Source: Burkholderiales bacterium
Lineage (GTDB): Bacteria; Pseudomonadota; Gammaproteobacteria; Burkholderiales; JAEUOS01
Reading direction: 5' to 3'
NCBI GenBank assembly: GCA_016790635.1
Contig: JAEUOR010000063.1
Location: 40,597 to 104,596 of the forward strand
DNA: 64,000 nt
Below are positions 54,525-62,887 of the stretch, one piece after another. Within the stretch, counting starts at the first letter, position 1. Every line of letters begins with the position of its first letter. The translations under genes and the position numbers were made by a program. The notes under the pieces are model-generated. The model saw only the letters and a list, made by a program, of their open reading frames with translations, was not told the DNA's origin and ran no database searches.

Positions 54525-55328
54525 TCAGCGGGCCAGTACCAGGGAGGATGGTGCCATGGCCGCCCAGGCCGCGTCCCCCACGGCGGCAGCACACGGGTGC
54601 GGCGCAAAACCCACCCAGTGCCCCCCTGCCGGCAGCGCCAGCGTGATCTCGTCGTGGCTGTGCCCGGCCGACACGCGTTCGACCCTGCCCGACAGCGTGG
54701 GGGCAGCCTCGTCGCCCGGCTCCTCGCCCCCGGTGGGGTCGGTACCCGTCGCGATACGCACCGCCGTGGCCTTGCACAGCACGAGTACCGGCAGCCCGGG
54801 CGCCAGCCCCAGCAGGTCGGCACTTTCGCGGGTGATCTGCGCGACCAGGCGTGCCGCCCCGGGCGTGCGTACCCACACCCGAACGGTGGGGTCGCCGGTC
54901 CCATCCGCCTGCAGCGACTCGACCCGACAGGGCAACTGGTTGCGCATGCTGGTCTGCAGGCCCAGGCCTGCGGCGGCCAGCGGATTCCCGGCAAAACGGG
55001 CCATCACCGCCTCGCGGGCCTGCTGCAGTTCGTCCGCCAGCGCCAGCAATTGCAGGCCCTGCGGGGTGAGGCGCGCGCCACCACCTCCGCTGCCCCCGAC
55101 GGTCCGGTCCACCAGGGGTTCGCCAGCCAGGTTGGTGAGCGTGTCGATCGCCTGCCATGCCGCCTTGTAGCTGATGTCCGCCTCGCGGGCTGCCTGCGAT
55201 ATCGAGCCAGTCTCCGCCACCCGGCGCAGCACCTCCAGGCGCTTGTCGGCGCTGGCATCGCCAAGTGCCTGGGACAGGCCCACGGCCCCAGCACCATCGA
55301 GTTTCAGGGTTTGGTCGAATTGCGTCAT
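54525..55328 (-). CDS. modE: molybdate/tungstate-dependent transcriptional regulator ModE
   Basis: The 267-residue product is full-length ModE. The N-terminal winged helix reads VAETGSISQAAREADISYKAAWQAIDTLTNL, and the C-terminal dimop domains begin at SMRNQLPCRVESL and SGRVERVSAGHSHDEITLALP. On binding oxyanion it represses molybdate uptake and can activate Mo-enzyme genes. It is divergent from modA and a ModE box stands in the shared 77-base gap. ATG 55328 is chosen; a longer frame to 55,418 would overlap modA. Confidence 0.93.
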   Translation of the reverse strand: MTQFDQTLKLDGAGAVGLSQALGDASADKRLEVLRRVAETGSISQAAREADISYKAAWQAIDTLTNLAGEPLVDRTVGGSGGGGARLTPQGLQLLALADELQQAREAVMARFAGNPLAAAGLGLQTSMRNQLPCRVESLQADGTGDPTVRVWVRTPGAARLVAQITRESADLLGLAPGLPVLVLCKATAVRIATGTDPTGGEEPGDEAAPTLSGRVERVSAGHSHDEITLALPAGGHWVGFAPHPCAAAVGDAAWAAMAPSSLVLAR

Positions 55329-55344
55329 CCGAAGGGTCCTATAC

Positions 55345-55371
55345 TTCGCTATTCCAAAAAGGGATAACGAA
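55345..55371. promoter_or_regulatory. ModE-binding site in the modE-modA divergent region
   Basis: TTCGCTATTCC-aaaaa-GGGATAACGAA is an inverted repeat, with TCGCTAT and ATAACGA arms like the E. coli ModE box (TCGCTATATA/TATATAACGA type). It lies 17 bases from the modE ATG and about 35 bases before modA, so oxyanion-bound ModE could shut off both directions. Confidence 0.75.
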
Positions 55372-55405
55372 CTGTTGAGATCGCGTGACGAACAAGGAGT
55401 CTGCC

Positions 55406-56176
55406 GTGGATTATCCAAAGTTGGGGCGCTGGGCCCTGTGCCGTGTTCTGGTACTGCTCGCGGGCGCGTCCGTCGCAGGCGCCCATGCGGCCGAAGCCCA
55501 GGTTGCGGTGGCCGCCAACTTCGCCGAACCGATCAAGGCCGTCGCCGCCGTGCTGGAGAAGACGACCAGCCACACCCTGAGAATCTCCATCGGCGCATCG
55601 GGCGCGTTCTACACCCAGATCCGGAACGGCGCGCCGTTTGACGTGTTCCTGTCGGCCGACAACGAGCGCCCCGAGATGCTGGAGAAAGACGGTCTGGCGC
55701 AGCCCGGAACGCGCTTCACCTACGCCATCGGCAAGCTGGTGTTGTGGTCGGCCAAGGCCGGGCGGGTCGATGACAAGGGCGCCGTGCTCAAGGCGGCCGA
55801 CCTCGGCAAGGTGGCCTACGCCAACCCCAGGACCGCGCCGTATGGCGCCGCCGCCGTCCAGGTTCTGGACAAGCTGGGCCTGAAGGACGCGATCACACCC
55901 AAGCTGGTACAGGGTGAAAGCATCGGCCAGACCTTCAATTTCGTGAAGACCGGCAACGCGGACGTGGGTTTCGTGGCCCTGTCGCAGGTGCTCTCGGGCG
56001 GCCAGCTCAAGGAAGGTTCGATGTGGGTGATTCCGCAGGCGAACTACGACCCGATCCTCCAGGATGCGGTGCTGCTCAAACGAGGCGCAGACAATGCGGC
56101 CGCCAAAGCGCTGCTCCAGCTGCTGCAAAGCCCCAAAGGCAGGGACCTGATCCGATCCTACGGCTACGACCACTGA
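55406..56176 (+). CDS. modA: molybdate/tungstate ABC transporter binding protein ModA
   Basis: The 256-residue product has a signal peptide (MDYPKLGRWALCRVLVLLAG, cleavage after AHAAE) and ModA features: VAVAANFAEPIKAVAAVLE, RISIGASGAFYTQIRNGAPFDVFLSADNERPEML (oxyanion pocket) and VAYANPRTAPYGAAAVQVL. It binds molybdate or tungstate. GTG at 55,406 has AAGGAG 6 bases upstream; GTG at 55,385 is an upstream alternative. First gene of modABC. Confidence 0.9.
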   Translation: MDYPKLGRWALCRVLVLLAGASVAGAHAAEAQVAVAANFAEPIKAVAAVLEKTTSHTLRISIGASGAFYTQIRNGAPFDVFLSADNERPEMLEKDGLAQPGTRFTYAIGKLVLWSAKAGRVDDKGAVLKAADLGKVAYANPRTAPYGAAAVQVLDKLGLKDAITPKLVQGESIGQTFNFVKTGNADVGFVALSQVLSGGQLKEGSMWVIPQANYDPILQDAVLLKRGADNAAAKALLQLLQSPKGRDLIRSYGYDH

Positions 56177-56194
56177 CCGGACCCTGATTCACCC

Positions 56195-56881
56195 GTGTAC
56201 CTGACACCCGACAACCTTCAAGCCCTGTGGCTCACCGCCCGGGTCGCCGCGCTGACGACGCTGATCCTGCTGCTGCTGGGCACCCCGCTGGCCTGGTGGC
56301 TGGCGCGCTCGCGCAGCTGGGTGGCGAAACCGGTGGGCGCGCTGGTGGCGCTGCCCCTGGTGCTGCCGCCGTCGGTGCTGGGGTTTTATCTTCTGGTCGC
56401 ACTGGGGCCCGAAGGCCCGCTGGGGCGATGGATGCTGGCGCTGGGCCTGCCCACCCTGCCCTTCACCTTTGCAGGACTGGTGGTGGCATCCGTGTTCTAT
56501 TCGTTGCCCTTCATGGTGCAACCCATCCTGAACAGCATGCAGTCGCTGGGGGAGCGGCCGCTGGAAGCCGCGGCCACCCTGCGGGCCGGTCCGATGAACA
56601 CGTTCTTCAGCGTGGTGCTGCCGCTGTGCCGGCCTGGCCTGGTCACCGGCTGCATCATGAGCTTTGCCCACACCGTGGGCGAGTTCGGCGTGGTGCTGAT
56701 GATCGGCGGCAACATCCCCGGCGTGACGCGCGTGGTGTCGGTGCAGATCTTCGATCATGTCGAGGCCCTCGAATACGCCGACGCCCACCGCCTGGCCGCG
56801 GTGATGCTGGTGTTCGCCTTTACGGTGCTCATTACCCTGCAGATCTACACCGCACGCCGGGCCCGTGAGGCACACGAATGA
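56195..56881 (+). CDS. modB: molybdate ABC transporter permease ModB
   Basis: The 228-residue product has about five to six membrane segments and the coupling loop EAAATLRAGPMNTFFSVVLPLCRPGLVTGCIMSFAHTVGEFGVVLMIGGNI typical of ModB. It begins with GTG at 56,195, 18 bases after modA, and overlaps modC by four bases. It forms the membrane channel for ModA-delivered oxyanion. Confidence 0.92.
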   Translation: MYLTPDNLQALWLTARVAALTTLILLLLGTPLAWWLARSRSWVAKPVGALVALPLVLPPSVLGFYLLVALGPEGPLGRWMLALGLPTLPFTFAGLVVASVFYSLPFMVQPILNSMQSLGERPLEAAATLRAGPMNTFFSVVLPLCRPGLVTGCIMSFAHTVGEFGVVLMIGGNIPGVTRVVSVQIFDHVEALEYADAHRLAAVMLVFAFTVLITLQIYTARRAREAHE

Positions 56882-57972
56882 GCGCCCGCACGTTGCGCCT
56901 GCGCGCCCGGGTCGACCGGGTCAGTTTTGCCCTCGATGTCGACCTCGCTCTGCCGGGCCGCGGCATCACCATCCTGTTCGGGCCCTCGGGTTCGGGCAAG
57001 ACCACCTGCCTCAGGGTGCTGGCGGGTCTGGAAGCCCGCTGCGAGGCGCACGTGGCGGTGGGCGAGCTGGTCTGGCAGGATGCCGGGCAGCGGTTGTTTG
57101 TCCCGCCGCATCGGCGCGCAGTGGGTTACGTGTTCCAGGAAGCCAGCCTCTTCCCCCACCTCAGCGTGGAGGGCAACCTGCGTTTCGGCTTCGACCGCAC
57201 ACCCGCCGGCGAGCGTCGCCACGACTGGCGCCACGGACTGGAACTGCTGGGCATCGGCGACCTGCTGCAACGCCGCCCGCGGGAGCTTTCGGGAGGCGAA
57301 CGCCAGCGCGTTGCGATCGCCCGCGCCCTGGCCACCAGCCCGCGCCTGCTGCTGATGGACGAACCACTGGCCGCGCTGGACGCGCCGCGCAAGGCCGAGA
57401 TCCTGCCCTGGCTGGAACATCTGCACGACCGCCTGGACATTCCGGTGGTCTACGTCACCCATTCGTTGGACGAGGCCGCACGCCTGGGTGACCATCTGGT
57501 CTTGCTGGACGCGGGTCGGGCGCGGGCGCATGGGCCGGTGATCGAAATGCTCTCCCGACCCGACCTTCCGCTGGCACACGGCGACGGTGCTGGCGCGCTG
57601 ATCGAAGCCGTGACCTGTGGCCTGCAGAGCGATTCCGGCCTCTGCGAACTGCGCTTTGACGGCGGCACCCTCCTGCTGCCCCAGACCCGCGCCACACCGC
57701 TGCCCGACCGCACTCCCGTGCGGGTTCGCATACAGGCGCGCGACGTGAGCCTGTCCCTGCAACGCGCCGAACAGACCAGTGTGCTCAATATCCTGCCCGC
57801 CACGGTGACCGACATCGGCGACGATGGCCCCGGCCAGATGCTGGTGGGCCTGCGCCTTGGCCATGCCACCCGTCTGCTGGCGCGTATCAGCCGCCTGTCA
57901 TGCGAACGCCTGGGTGTCGCGCCCGGACTGCCGGTCTACGCCCAGATCAAGGGCGTGGCCATGGTGCGCTGA
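56878..57972 (+). CDS. modC: molybdate ABC transporter ATPase ModC
   Basis: The 364-residue product has Walker A (LFGPSGSGKTTCLRVLAGL), signature LSGGERQRVAIARAL, Walker B (LLLMDEPLAALD) and H-loop VVYVTHSLDEAA, plus a C-terminal Mop-type regulatory domain (SVLNILPATVTDIG). The Mop domain allows inhibition by bound oxyanion, as in known ModC proteins. It ends 6 bases before the converging sulfite-oxidase-fold-like gene. Confidence 0.95.
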   Translation: MSARTLRLRARVDRVSFALDVDLALPGRGITILFGPSGSGKTTCLRVLAGLEARCEAHVAVGELVWQDAGQRLFVPPHRRAVGYVFQEASLFPHLSVEGNLRFGFDRTPAGERRHDWRHGLELLGIGDLLQRRPRELSGGERQRVAIARALATSPRLLLMDEPLAALDAPRKAEILPWLEHLHDRLDIPVVYVTHSLDEAARLGDHLVLLDAGRARAHGPVIEMLSRPDLPLAHGDGAGALIEAVTCGLQSDSGLCELRFDGGTLLLPQTRATPLPDRTPVRVRIQARDVSLSLQRAEQTSVLNILPATVTDIGDDGPGQMLVGLRLGHATRLLARISRLSCERLGVAPGLPVYAQIKGVAMVR

Positions 57973-57978
57973 CCCACT

Positions 57979-58542
57979 TCACCCCCCAGGAACCAAAACT
58001 TCCACCCGGGTCAACTTGCGAACATGCCGTGGACCCGGTCGGCTATCGTGGAGAGAGCGAAGCGCCACAAATCCATCGACCTCGATCAGGTCCCGTCCAT
58101 CTTGTACGCGCACGAGGATCACACCTTCGCCCAAAGAACTGTTGAACAGTTCGCCCCACGAGAAAGAGACCCGGTAGCCGTCGCTGGCCGTGAGCAGGAA
58201 AACGGTGCGTCGCACCGCATGGCGGTCGGGAAGCAATTGCGCCATGTCCAGCAGTTCGCGCAGCGGCAGACCTCGGTAGGCGACCGCCTGCCTGGCCGTC
58301 GACTCACCCTGCCGTACCTCCCGCACCTCCGAGTAATCCCGCCACGGCAAGCTCCCGAGCTGCGCGGCCGTAAGAACAAGAGGCATCCGGACCGCACCAT
58401 CGACGCGCAACAGGGCGATCGAACCCTCTGCCATGCCCTGGGCCCGGACCGGCAACTGAGAAACCGCCGCGCCCACTGCGGCGAACAACCATGCGCGGCG
58501 GTCCAATGCGGCGGTGTCCACGTCAGGGCCGGGCAAAACCAT
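57979..58542 (-). CDS. small oxidoreductase molybdopterin-domain-like protein, lacking the metal cysteine
   Basis: The 187-residue product has a signal-like N-terminus (RRAWLFAAVGAAVSQL, cleavage after VRAQG) and strands resembling the molybdopterin-binding fold of sulfite oxidase-type proteins (LTAAQLGSLPWRDY, AYRGLPLRELLDMAQLLP, LLTASDGYRVSFSWGELFN). It contains no cysteine at all, so it cannot hold the metal as those enzymes do. It is the last gene of the tup operon, starting 20 bases inside the second ModA gene. It may be a periplasmic partner or an oxyanion-binding protein of the uptake system. ATG 58542 is the probable start. Confidence 0.7.
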   Translation of the reverse strand: MVLPGPDVDTAALDRRAWLFAAVGAAVSQLPVRAQGMAEGSIALLRVDGAVRMPLVLTAAQLGSLPWRDYSEVREVRQGESTARQAVAYRGLPLRELLDMAQLLPDRHAVRRTVFLLTASDGYRVSFSWGELFNSSLGEGVILVRVQDGRDLIEVDGFVALRSLHDSRPGPRHVRKLTRVEVLVPGG

Positions 58543-59317
58543 GACGGGCCAGGATATTCTGGGCAGCCCCCTCCCGCAGCGCCCCGGCGAACGCTGCGGC
58601 ACCAGCGGGGGCACCTTGGCGATAGGTCAGCCCATACGAAGCCCCCACCTGCAGGGCCGCCGGCACTTGGACCACCTGGAGCGAGTTTCGGTCCCGGCGG
58701 GCTGCCACCGCATTGGTGCAGTAGGTCAGAAAGATGTCGGCGCTGCCCTGCTCCATGACCCAGGCGTAGAGATTGCGCCCCGGCGGAGCCGCCATCGAAG
58801 TCGGGCCACCGGTCAACTGCAACGCTTTCCCGGCAAGCGCCTCCCGGGCGCCAGGACGAATCGCTCCGGCTCTTTCGAACAAGGCAAGCGCGTAATCGCC
58901 CGAGGGATCGGCCTTGGGTGTGGACATGCCCAGCCTGACGTCGACCCGCAGCATGCTGTCCAGGAGGCTGTCCGTGTTGACAACGAACCCGGATCGCACC
59001 AGCGCACACAAGCTGTTTCGGGCAAAGACCGTCTGGGCAACCCAGGCGCCGCCATCGGCAAGCCGTTTCGGGTGCTGGGTATCAGCGGAGGCAAAGACAT
59101 GGGCGCCTTCGCCTTTCTCGATGCGCTCGCGCAACAATCCCGAGGGCCCGAACACCATCGCGACAGGTTGCCCCGTCCGCGCTTCGTAGTCCCGGGCAAC
59201 CTCGGTAAGCGCGTCCCGCAGGCTGCCAGCCGCATACACCACGACCGGGTCGGACACGCGGGCGGGCGCCGCGCAACCGCCCATGACCGGCGCCACAGCG
59301 ACAGCAAGTGCTCTCAT
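58523..59317 (-). CDS. second ModA-like binding protein, predicted lipoprotein
   Basis: The 264-residue product has a lipobox-like start (VAVAPVMGGCAAP, C15) and the ModA core VVVYAAGSLRDALTEVARDYEARTGQPVAMVFGPSGLLRERIEKGEGAHVFASAD. It differs from the modA product at 55,406 and is coupled to tupA by a four-base overlap (ATGA). A binding protein of ModA type inside a tungstate operon suggests dual-ligand capture. Partner permease would be TupB. Confidence 0.83.
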   Translation of the reverse strand: MRALAVAVAPVMGGCAAPARVSDPVVVYAAGSLRDALTEVARDYEARTGQPVAMVFGPSGLLRERIEKGEGAHVFASADTQHPKRLADGGAWVAQTVFARNSLCALVRSGFVVNTDSLLDSMLRVDVRLGMSTPKADPSGDYALALFERAGAIRPGAREALAGKALQLTGGPTSMAAPPGRNLYAWVMEQGSADIFLTYCTNAVAARRDRNSLQVVQVPAALQVGASYGLTYRQGAPAGAAAFAGALREGAAQNILARHGFARP

Positions 59318-60141
59318 TTCACGGCGTTCGGAAAGAACAGCTGTTCGCCGCCTATCTTGTAGCTCGCAATGGCGGCCTGACCGGCGGGGCCAGTGACCCA
59401 GTCGACAAACTTCTGGCCCTCGCCCGTCTTGACCTGCGGATGTTTGGCGCTGCTGACCAGCATCACGCCATACTGATTGAACAGGCGCCGATCACCCTCG
59501 ACCAGCACGGCCAGATCGGCGCGATTCTTGAAGTTGAGCCAGGTGCCGCGGTCAGCGAGCACATAAGCGCCACTCGACGCGGCGATGTTCAGTGCCGGGC
59601 CCATGCCACAGCCGCATTCCCGGTAGCCCCCGCCTTTGGCCGCCTCGTTGTCGGTCAGCTTCCAGAACCGAAGTTCCGCCGCATGGGTACCGCTCTTGTC
59701 ACCGCGCGAGACAAACGGCGCGTTGGCGGCTGCCACTTTCTTGAGCGCAGCCACGATATCGGCACCCCGGGCTGCGGCCGGGTCGGCTTTCGGACCAATC
59801 AGCACAAAGTCGTTGTACATGACTTCGTGTCGCCTGGACGAGTAACCGTCCGCGACGAATTTTTCCTCCGCCGCCTTGTCATGGACGAACAGCACGTCGG
59901 CATCGCCCCGGCGCGCCATGTCGATGGCCTGCCCGGTTCCCAGCGCCACCACCTTCACGTCGATGCCGCTGGCCTGCTTGAACGCCGGCAGGATATGGCC
60001 GAACAGGCCGGATTGCTCGGTTGAGGTCGTCGAAGCGACCACAATCGACTGCGCCCAGGACACCGCAGGAACTACCAAAACAATAGCACAAAGCGACCTT
60101 TTCACGCTGGATACTGCCTCAAAACGCTCGAAAAACCTCAT
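59314..60141 (-). CDS. tupA: tungstate ABC transporter binding protein TupA
   Basis: The 275-residue product has a signal peptide (MRFFERFEAVSSVKRSLCAIVLV, cleavage after SWAQS) and the TupA signature IVVASTTSTEQSGLFGHILPAF (TTST oxyanion loop) with RGDKSGTHAAE and YRECGCGMGPALN later. TupA binds tungstate with very high selectivity. The first 25 codons coincide with a dispersed repeat (60,083-60,134). ATG 60141 overlaps tupC by four bases. Confidence 0.92.
   Translation of the reverse strand: MRFFERFEAVSSVKRSLCAIVLVVPAVSWAQSIVVASTTSTEQSGLFGHILPAFKQASGIDVKVVALGTGQAIDMARRGDADVLFVHDKAAEEKFVADGYSSRRHEVMYNDFVLIGPKADPAAARGADIVAALKKVAAANAPFVSRGDKSGTHAAELRFWKLTDNEAAKGGGYRECGCGMGPALNIAASSGAYVLADRGTWLNFKNRADLAVLVEGDRRLFNQYGVMLVSSAKHPQVKTGEGQKFVDWVTGPAGQAAIASYKIGGEQLFFPNAVK
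60083..60134 (-). repeat. dispersed repeat, copy within the tupA signal-peptide codons
   Basis: This 52-base stretch matches 48,705-48,756 (38 of 52). Read leftward it encodes RFEAVSSVKRSLCAIV, which is most of the TupA signal peptide. The AT-rich composition stands out from the neighbouring coding sequence. Confidence 0.6.
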
Positions 60142-60914
60142 AACGACTCTCCTTTGACGAACAAATGGGCCTCCGGACTGGCAGACGCCAGATCCGGCGC
60201 ATGAAAAAAACGATCTACCGGCAGGTCCGCCAGAATCCGGCCACCCTCCATGTAGACCACCCGGGTGGCCAGGCGCTTGACCTGACCGAGGTTGTGGCTG
60301 GCAAACGCCAGCGTCATGGCGCCGCCGGAAGCTCCCGCGCCCTCGTCGCCGGCTGCGAAGGCGGCCATCAGCGCTTCGACCTCGCGCTTGGCATGGGGGT
60401 CCAGACTCGCTGTCGGTTCGTCCAGCAACAGCAAATGCGGCTGTAGCGCCCAGGCGCGCGCCAGGGCCAGGCGCTGCTGTTGACCACCCGACAAGGTACG
60501 TGCGCTGCGGGTGGCCCGATCGCCCAGACCCACACGGTGCAGCGCCGCCTCCGCCCGCTCCACAGCCACCGTCCATGGACATCCGCGCAACCACAGCGCC
60601 AGCGCCACGTTGCTGCGGGCACTGGTCCGCATCATGTGCGGACGCTGGAAAAGCATGGCCTGTGTATGGTGCGGGCTGCGCCAACAGGCGCCGGAGGAAG
60701 GTTCGATCAAGCCGTGCATCAGGCGCAGCAGCGTGCTTTTGCCGCTGCCATTGGCGCCAATCAGGGCCAGCCGCTCACCAGCATGGACGACCAGATTCAG
60801 ATCGTGCAGCGCCGCGACGGCACCGAACCGCACGTAGGCGTGCTCCAGCCGCAGCAGTGCCGCCGCGGGCGGCGCACCCGGCTGGCTGTGGGGCTCGACC
60901 AGGTGATCGCGCAT
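60138..60914 (-). CDS. tupC: tungstate ABC transporter ATPase TupC
   Basis: The 258-residue product has Walker A (LIGANGSGKSTLLRLMHGL), signature TLSGGQQQRLALARAW, Walker B (LLLLDEPTASLD) and H-loop LAFASHNLGQVKRLATR. It lacks the C-terminal Mop domain seen in ModC. It overlaps tupB upstream and tupA downstream. ATG 60914 is chosen over the longer frame to 60,971 that would lie inside tupB. Confidence 0.92.
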   Translation of the reverse strand: MRDHLVEPHSQPGAPPAAALLRLEHAYVRFGAVAALHDLNLVVHAGERLALIGANGSGKSTLLRLMHGLIEPSSGACWRSPHHTQAMLFQRPHMMRTSARSNVALALWLRGCPWTVAVERAEAALHRVGLGDRATRSARTLSGGQQQRLALARAWALQPHLLLLDEPTASLDPHAKREVEALMAAFAAGDEGAGASGGAMTLAFASHNLGQVKRLATRVVYMEGGRILADLPVDRFFHAPDLASASPEAHLFVKGESL

Positions 60915-61651
60915 CAGGCGACCAGGCCGCGTGTGACGTCGCTGACGGCGCCATCGCGCCGCTCGCGCCAATGGCGCAGCGCCGTCATGGCAGCGTTGAG
61001 GACCAACACCACCGCCATCAAAACCAGACCCAGCCCCAGCGCGAGCGGCAGATCACCTTTGCTGGTCTCCAGCGCAATCGCCGTGGTCATGACGCGGGTG
61101 AAGCCGTCGATATTGCCGCCCACGATCATGACGGCGCCCACTTCGGAAATCGCCCGGCCGAAGGCTGCCACCATCACGGTGAACAGCGCGTACCGTTCGT
61201 CCCACGCCAGCAGCAGACAGCGCAGCCACGGCCCCGCGCCCATCGAACGCAATTGTTCGCCGTGCCCGCGCTCGGCGTCCTCGATGACCTGCCGGGTGAG
61301 CGCCGTCACCACCGGGACCACCAGAATCACCTGGGCCAGCACCATGGCCTTGAACGAGAACAGCCAACCCAGGAAGCCCAGCGGGCCCGACCGGGACAAC
61401 AGCAGGTAAACCACCAGCCCCACCACGACCGACGGCAAAGCCAGCAAGGTACCAAGCATCGCCATCACGGCCTGCCGGCCCGAAAAGCGCGCCACGCCCA
61501 GCCAGGCGCCGGCCGCCAGACCGATGGCACAGCCGATCACACATGCCGTGGCGCTGACGGAAAGCGACCGGCCGACGATGGACCACAAGGTGGGATCGAA
61601 AGACGTGACCAACTGCGCCGCAGTCTGGACACTGTCGAGAAAGGATGCCAT
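60914..61651 (-). CDS. tupB: tungstate ABC transporter permease TupB
   Basis: The 245-residue product has about five membrane segments and the coupling loop HGEQLRSMGAGPWLRCLLLAWDERYALFTVMVAAFGRAISEVGAVMIVGGNI, characteristic of TupB. It is the first gene of the leftward operon and is divergent from the ModE-HTH regulator across 67 bases. The stop shares one base with tupC's start (TGATG). Confidence 0.92.
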   Translation of the reverse strand: MASFLDSVQTAAQLVTSFDPTLWSIVGRSLSVSATACVIGCAIGLAAGAWLGVARFSGRQAVMAMLGTLLALPSVVVGLVVYLLLSRSGPLGFLGWLFSFKAMVLAQVILVVPVVTALTRQVIEDAERGHGEQLRSMGAGPWLRCLLLAWDERYALFTVMVAAFGRAISEVGAVMIVGGNIDGFTRVMTTAIALETSKGDLPLALGLGLVLMAVVLVLNAAMTALRHWRERRDGAVSDVTRGLVA

Positions 61652-61718
61652 CAGGAACTATGGTTTTTGAAGTGCGCTATCGTAAGGATCCAAAGCACTT
61701 TGATCGATATGTACTGCA

Positions 61719-62864
61719 ATGCATAAGGTGGCCCTGCATTACGCGCTGACCCACACGACCGGCGACCGGGGCCTGCGCCATCCGCTGATGGATCTGCTCG
61801 CTGCGGTGGCCCGGGGCGGATCCATTTCGGCGGCGGCCCGGGATCTGGGCATGTCCTACCGGCATGCCTGGGGCGAACTCAAACGCTGGGAAGGCGAGCT
61901 CGCCAACCCGCTGATCATCTGGGGCAAGGGCCAGTCGGCCCGGTTGACCGAGTTCGGCTCCAAACTGCTGTGGGCCGAGCGGCAAGCCCAGGCACGGCTG
62001 GCGCCACAGATCGAGGCCCTGCGCGCGGAACTGGAGCGCACCTTTGCCGTCGCATTCGACCCTCATGCCCATGTGCTGAGTCTGTACGCCAGCCATGATG
62101 AAGCGCTGGTAACACTGCGTGAGTTCGCAGCCCGGCATGGTCAGGAGAATGGTCTGCATCTGGATATCCGGCCTGCGGCAACCCTGGATGCGTTGCGAGC
62201 CTTGAACGAAGGCCGCTGCATCATGGCGGCGCTGCATGCACCGGCCGCGATTTCGCCGCGTTCACCCCTGGCCGCAGCGTACAAGCCCCTGTTGCGGCCC
62301 GGGCAGCACAAGATCATCGGTTTTGTCGAACGCACGCAGGGCCTGATGGTCGCGGCCGGAAATCCGTTGCGGATCGGATCCCTCACCGACGTGGCGCGAT
62401 CCGGGGCGCGGTTTGTCGGCCGTGCGGGCGGCAGCGGCACCCGCTATCTCACCCAGACATGGCTGGCCCGCGAGGGGCTGACCGAGTCCGACCTGTGTAT
62501 GGCAGACCACGCCGAACCTTCGCATGCCGCAGCAGCCCAGGCACTTGCGGCCGGACTGGGCGATGTCGCCGTGGGCATCGAGTCGGCCGCGCGCGCGCAG
62601 GGCCTGGGGTTTGTACCGCTGGAGCGCGAAGCATTCCATCTGGTGTGCCTGAAGTCCGAGCTGGAGCAACCCGCCGTGCGGGCCTTGCGGACCTTGCTGG
62701 CCCGTGCCGACTGGCAGCAGCATCTGGTCAGCGCGGCGGGTTGCGAGCCAGCGCGCAGCGGACAGGTGCTGTCGCTGCGCGCCGTCATGCCCTGGTGGAA
62801 CCTCAGGCCCAAAGCGGCGGCCCGACCGTCGGCGTTCGCAACGGCAGAGGTTGCCGACCGATAG
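61719..62864 (+). CDS. ModE-type HTH regulator with periplasmic-binding-like sensor domain
   Basis: The 381-residue product has an N-terminal ModE-like winged helix (VARGGSISAAARDLGMSYRHAWGELKRWEGELANPLIIWGKGQSARLTEFG) followed by a PBP-type domain (SGARFVGRAGGSGTRYLTQTWLA) like those of LysR-like molybdate proteins. It lacks Mop domains, so oxyanion or a pterin may be sensed through the binding-protein fold. It is divergent from tupB, suggesting control of tungstate uptake. ATG 61719. Confidence 0.87.
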   Translation: MHKVALHYALTHTTGDRGLRHPLMDLLAAVARGGSISAAARDLGMSYRHAWGELKRWEGELANPLIIWGKGQSARLTEFGSKLLWAERQAQARLAPQIEALRAELERTFAVAFDPHAHVLSLYASHDEALVTLREFAARHGQENGLHLDIRPAATLDALRALNEGRCIMAALHAPAAISPRSPLAAAYKPLLRPGQHKIIGFVERTQGLMVAAGNPLRIGSLTDVARSGARFVGRAGGSGTRYLTQTWLAREGLTESDLCMADHAEPSHAAAAQALAAGLGDVAVGIESAARAQGLGFVPLEREAFHLVCLKSELEQPAVRALRTLLARADWQQHLVSAAGCEPARSGQVLSLRAVMPWWNLRPKAAARPSAFATAEVADR

Positions 62865-62868
62865 CCTA

Positions 62869-62887
62869 GGGTTAACCCCGGTACGTA
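62869..62887. promoter_or_regulatory. paired palindromes upstream of the second TRAP transporter
   Basis: A perfect 10-base palindrome GGGTTAACCC (62,869-62,878) is followed by TACGTA (62,882-62,887), 152 bases before the dctQ-like ATG. Either could be an operator for the TRAP operon or the end signal of the regulator gene. No regulator can be assigned. Confidence 0.35.
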
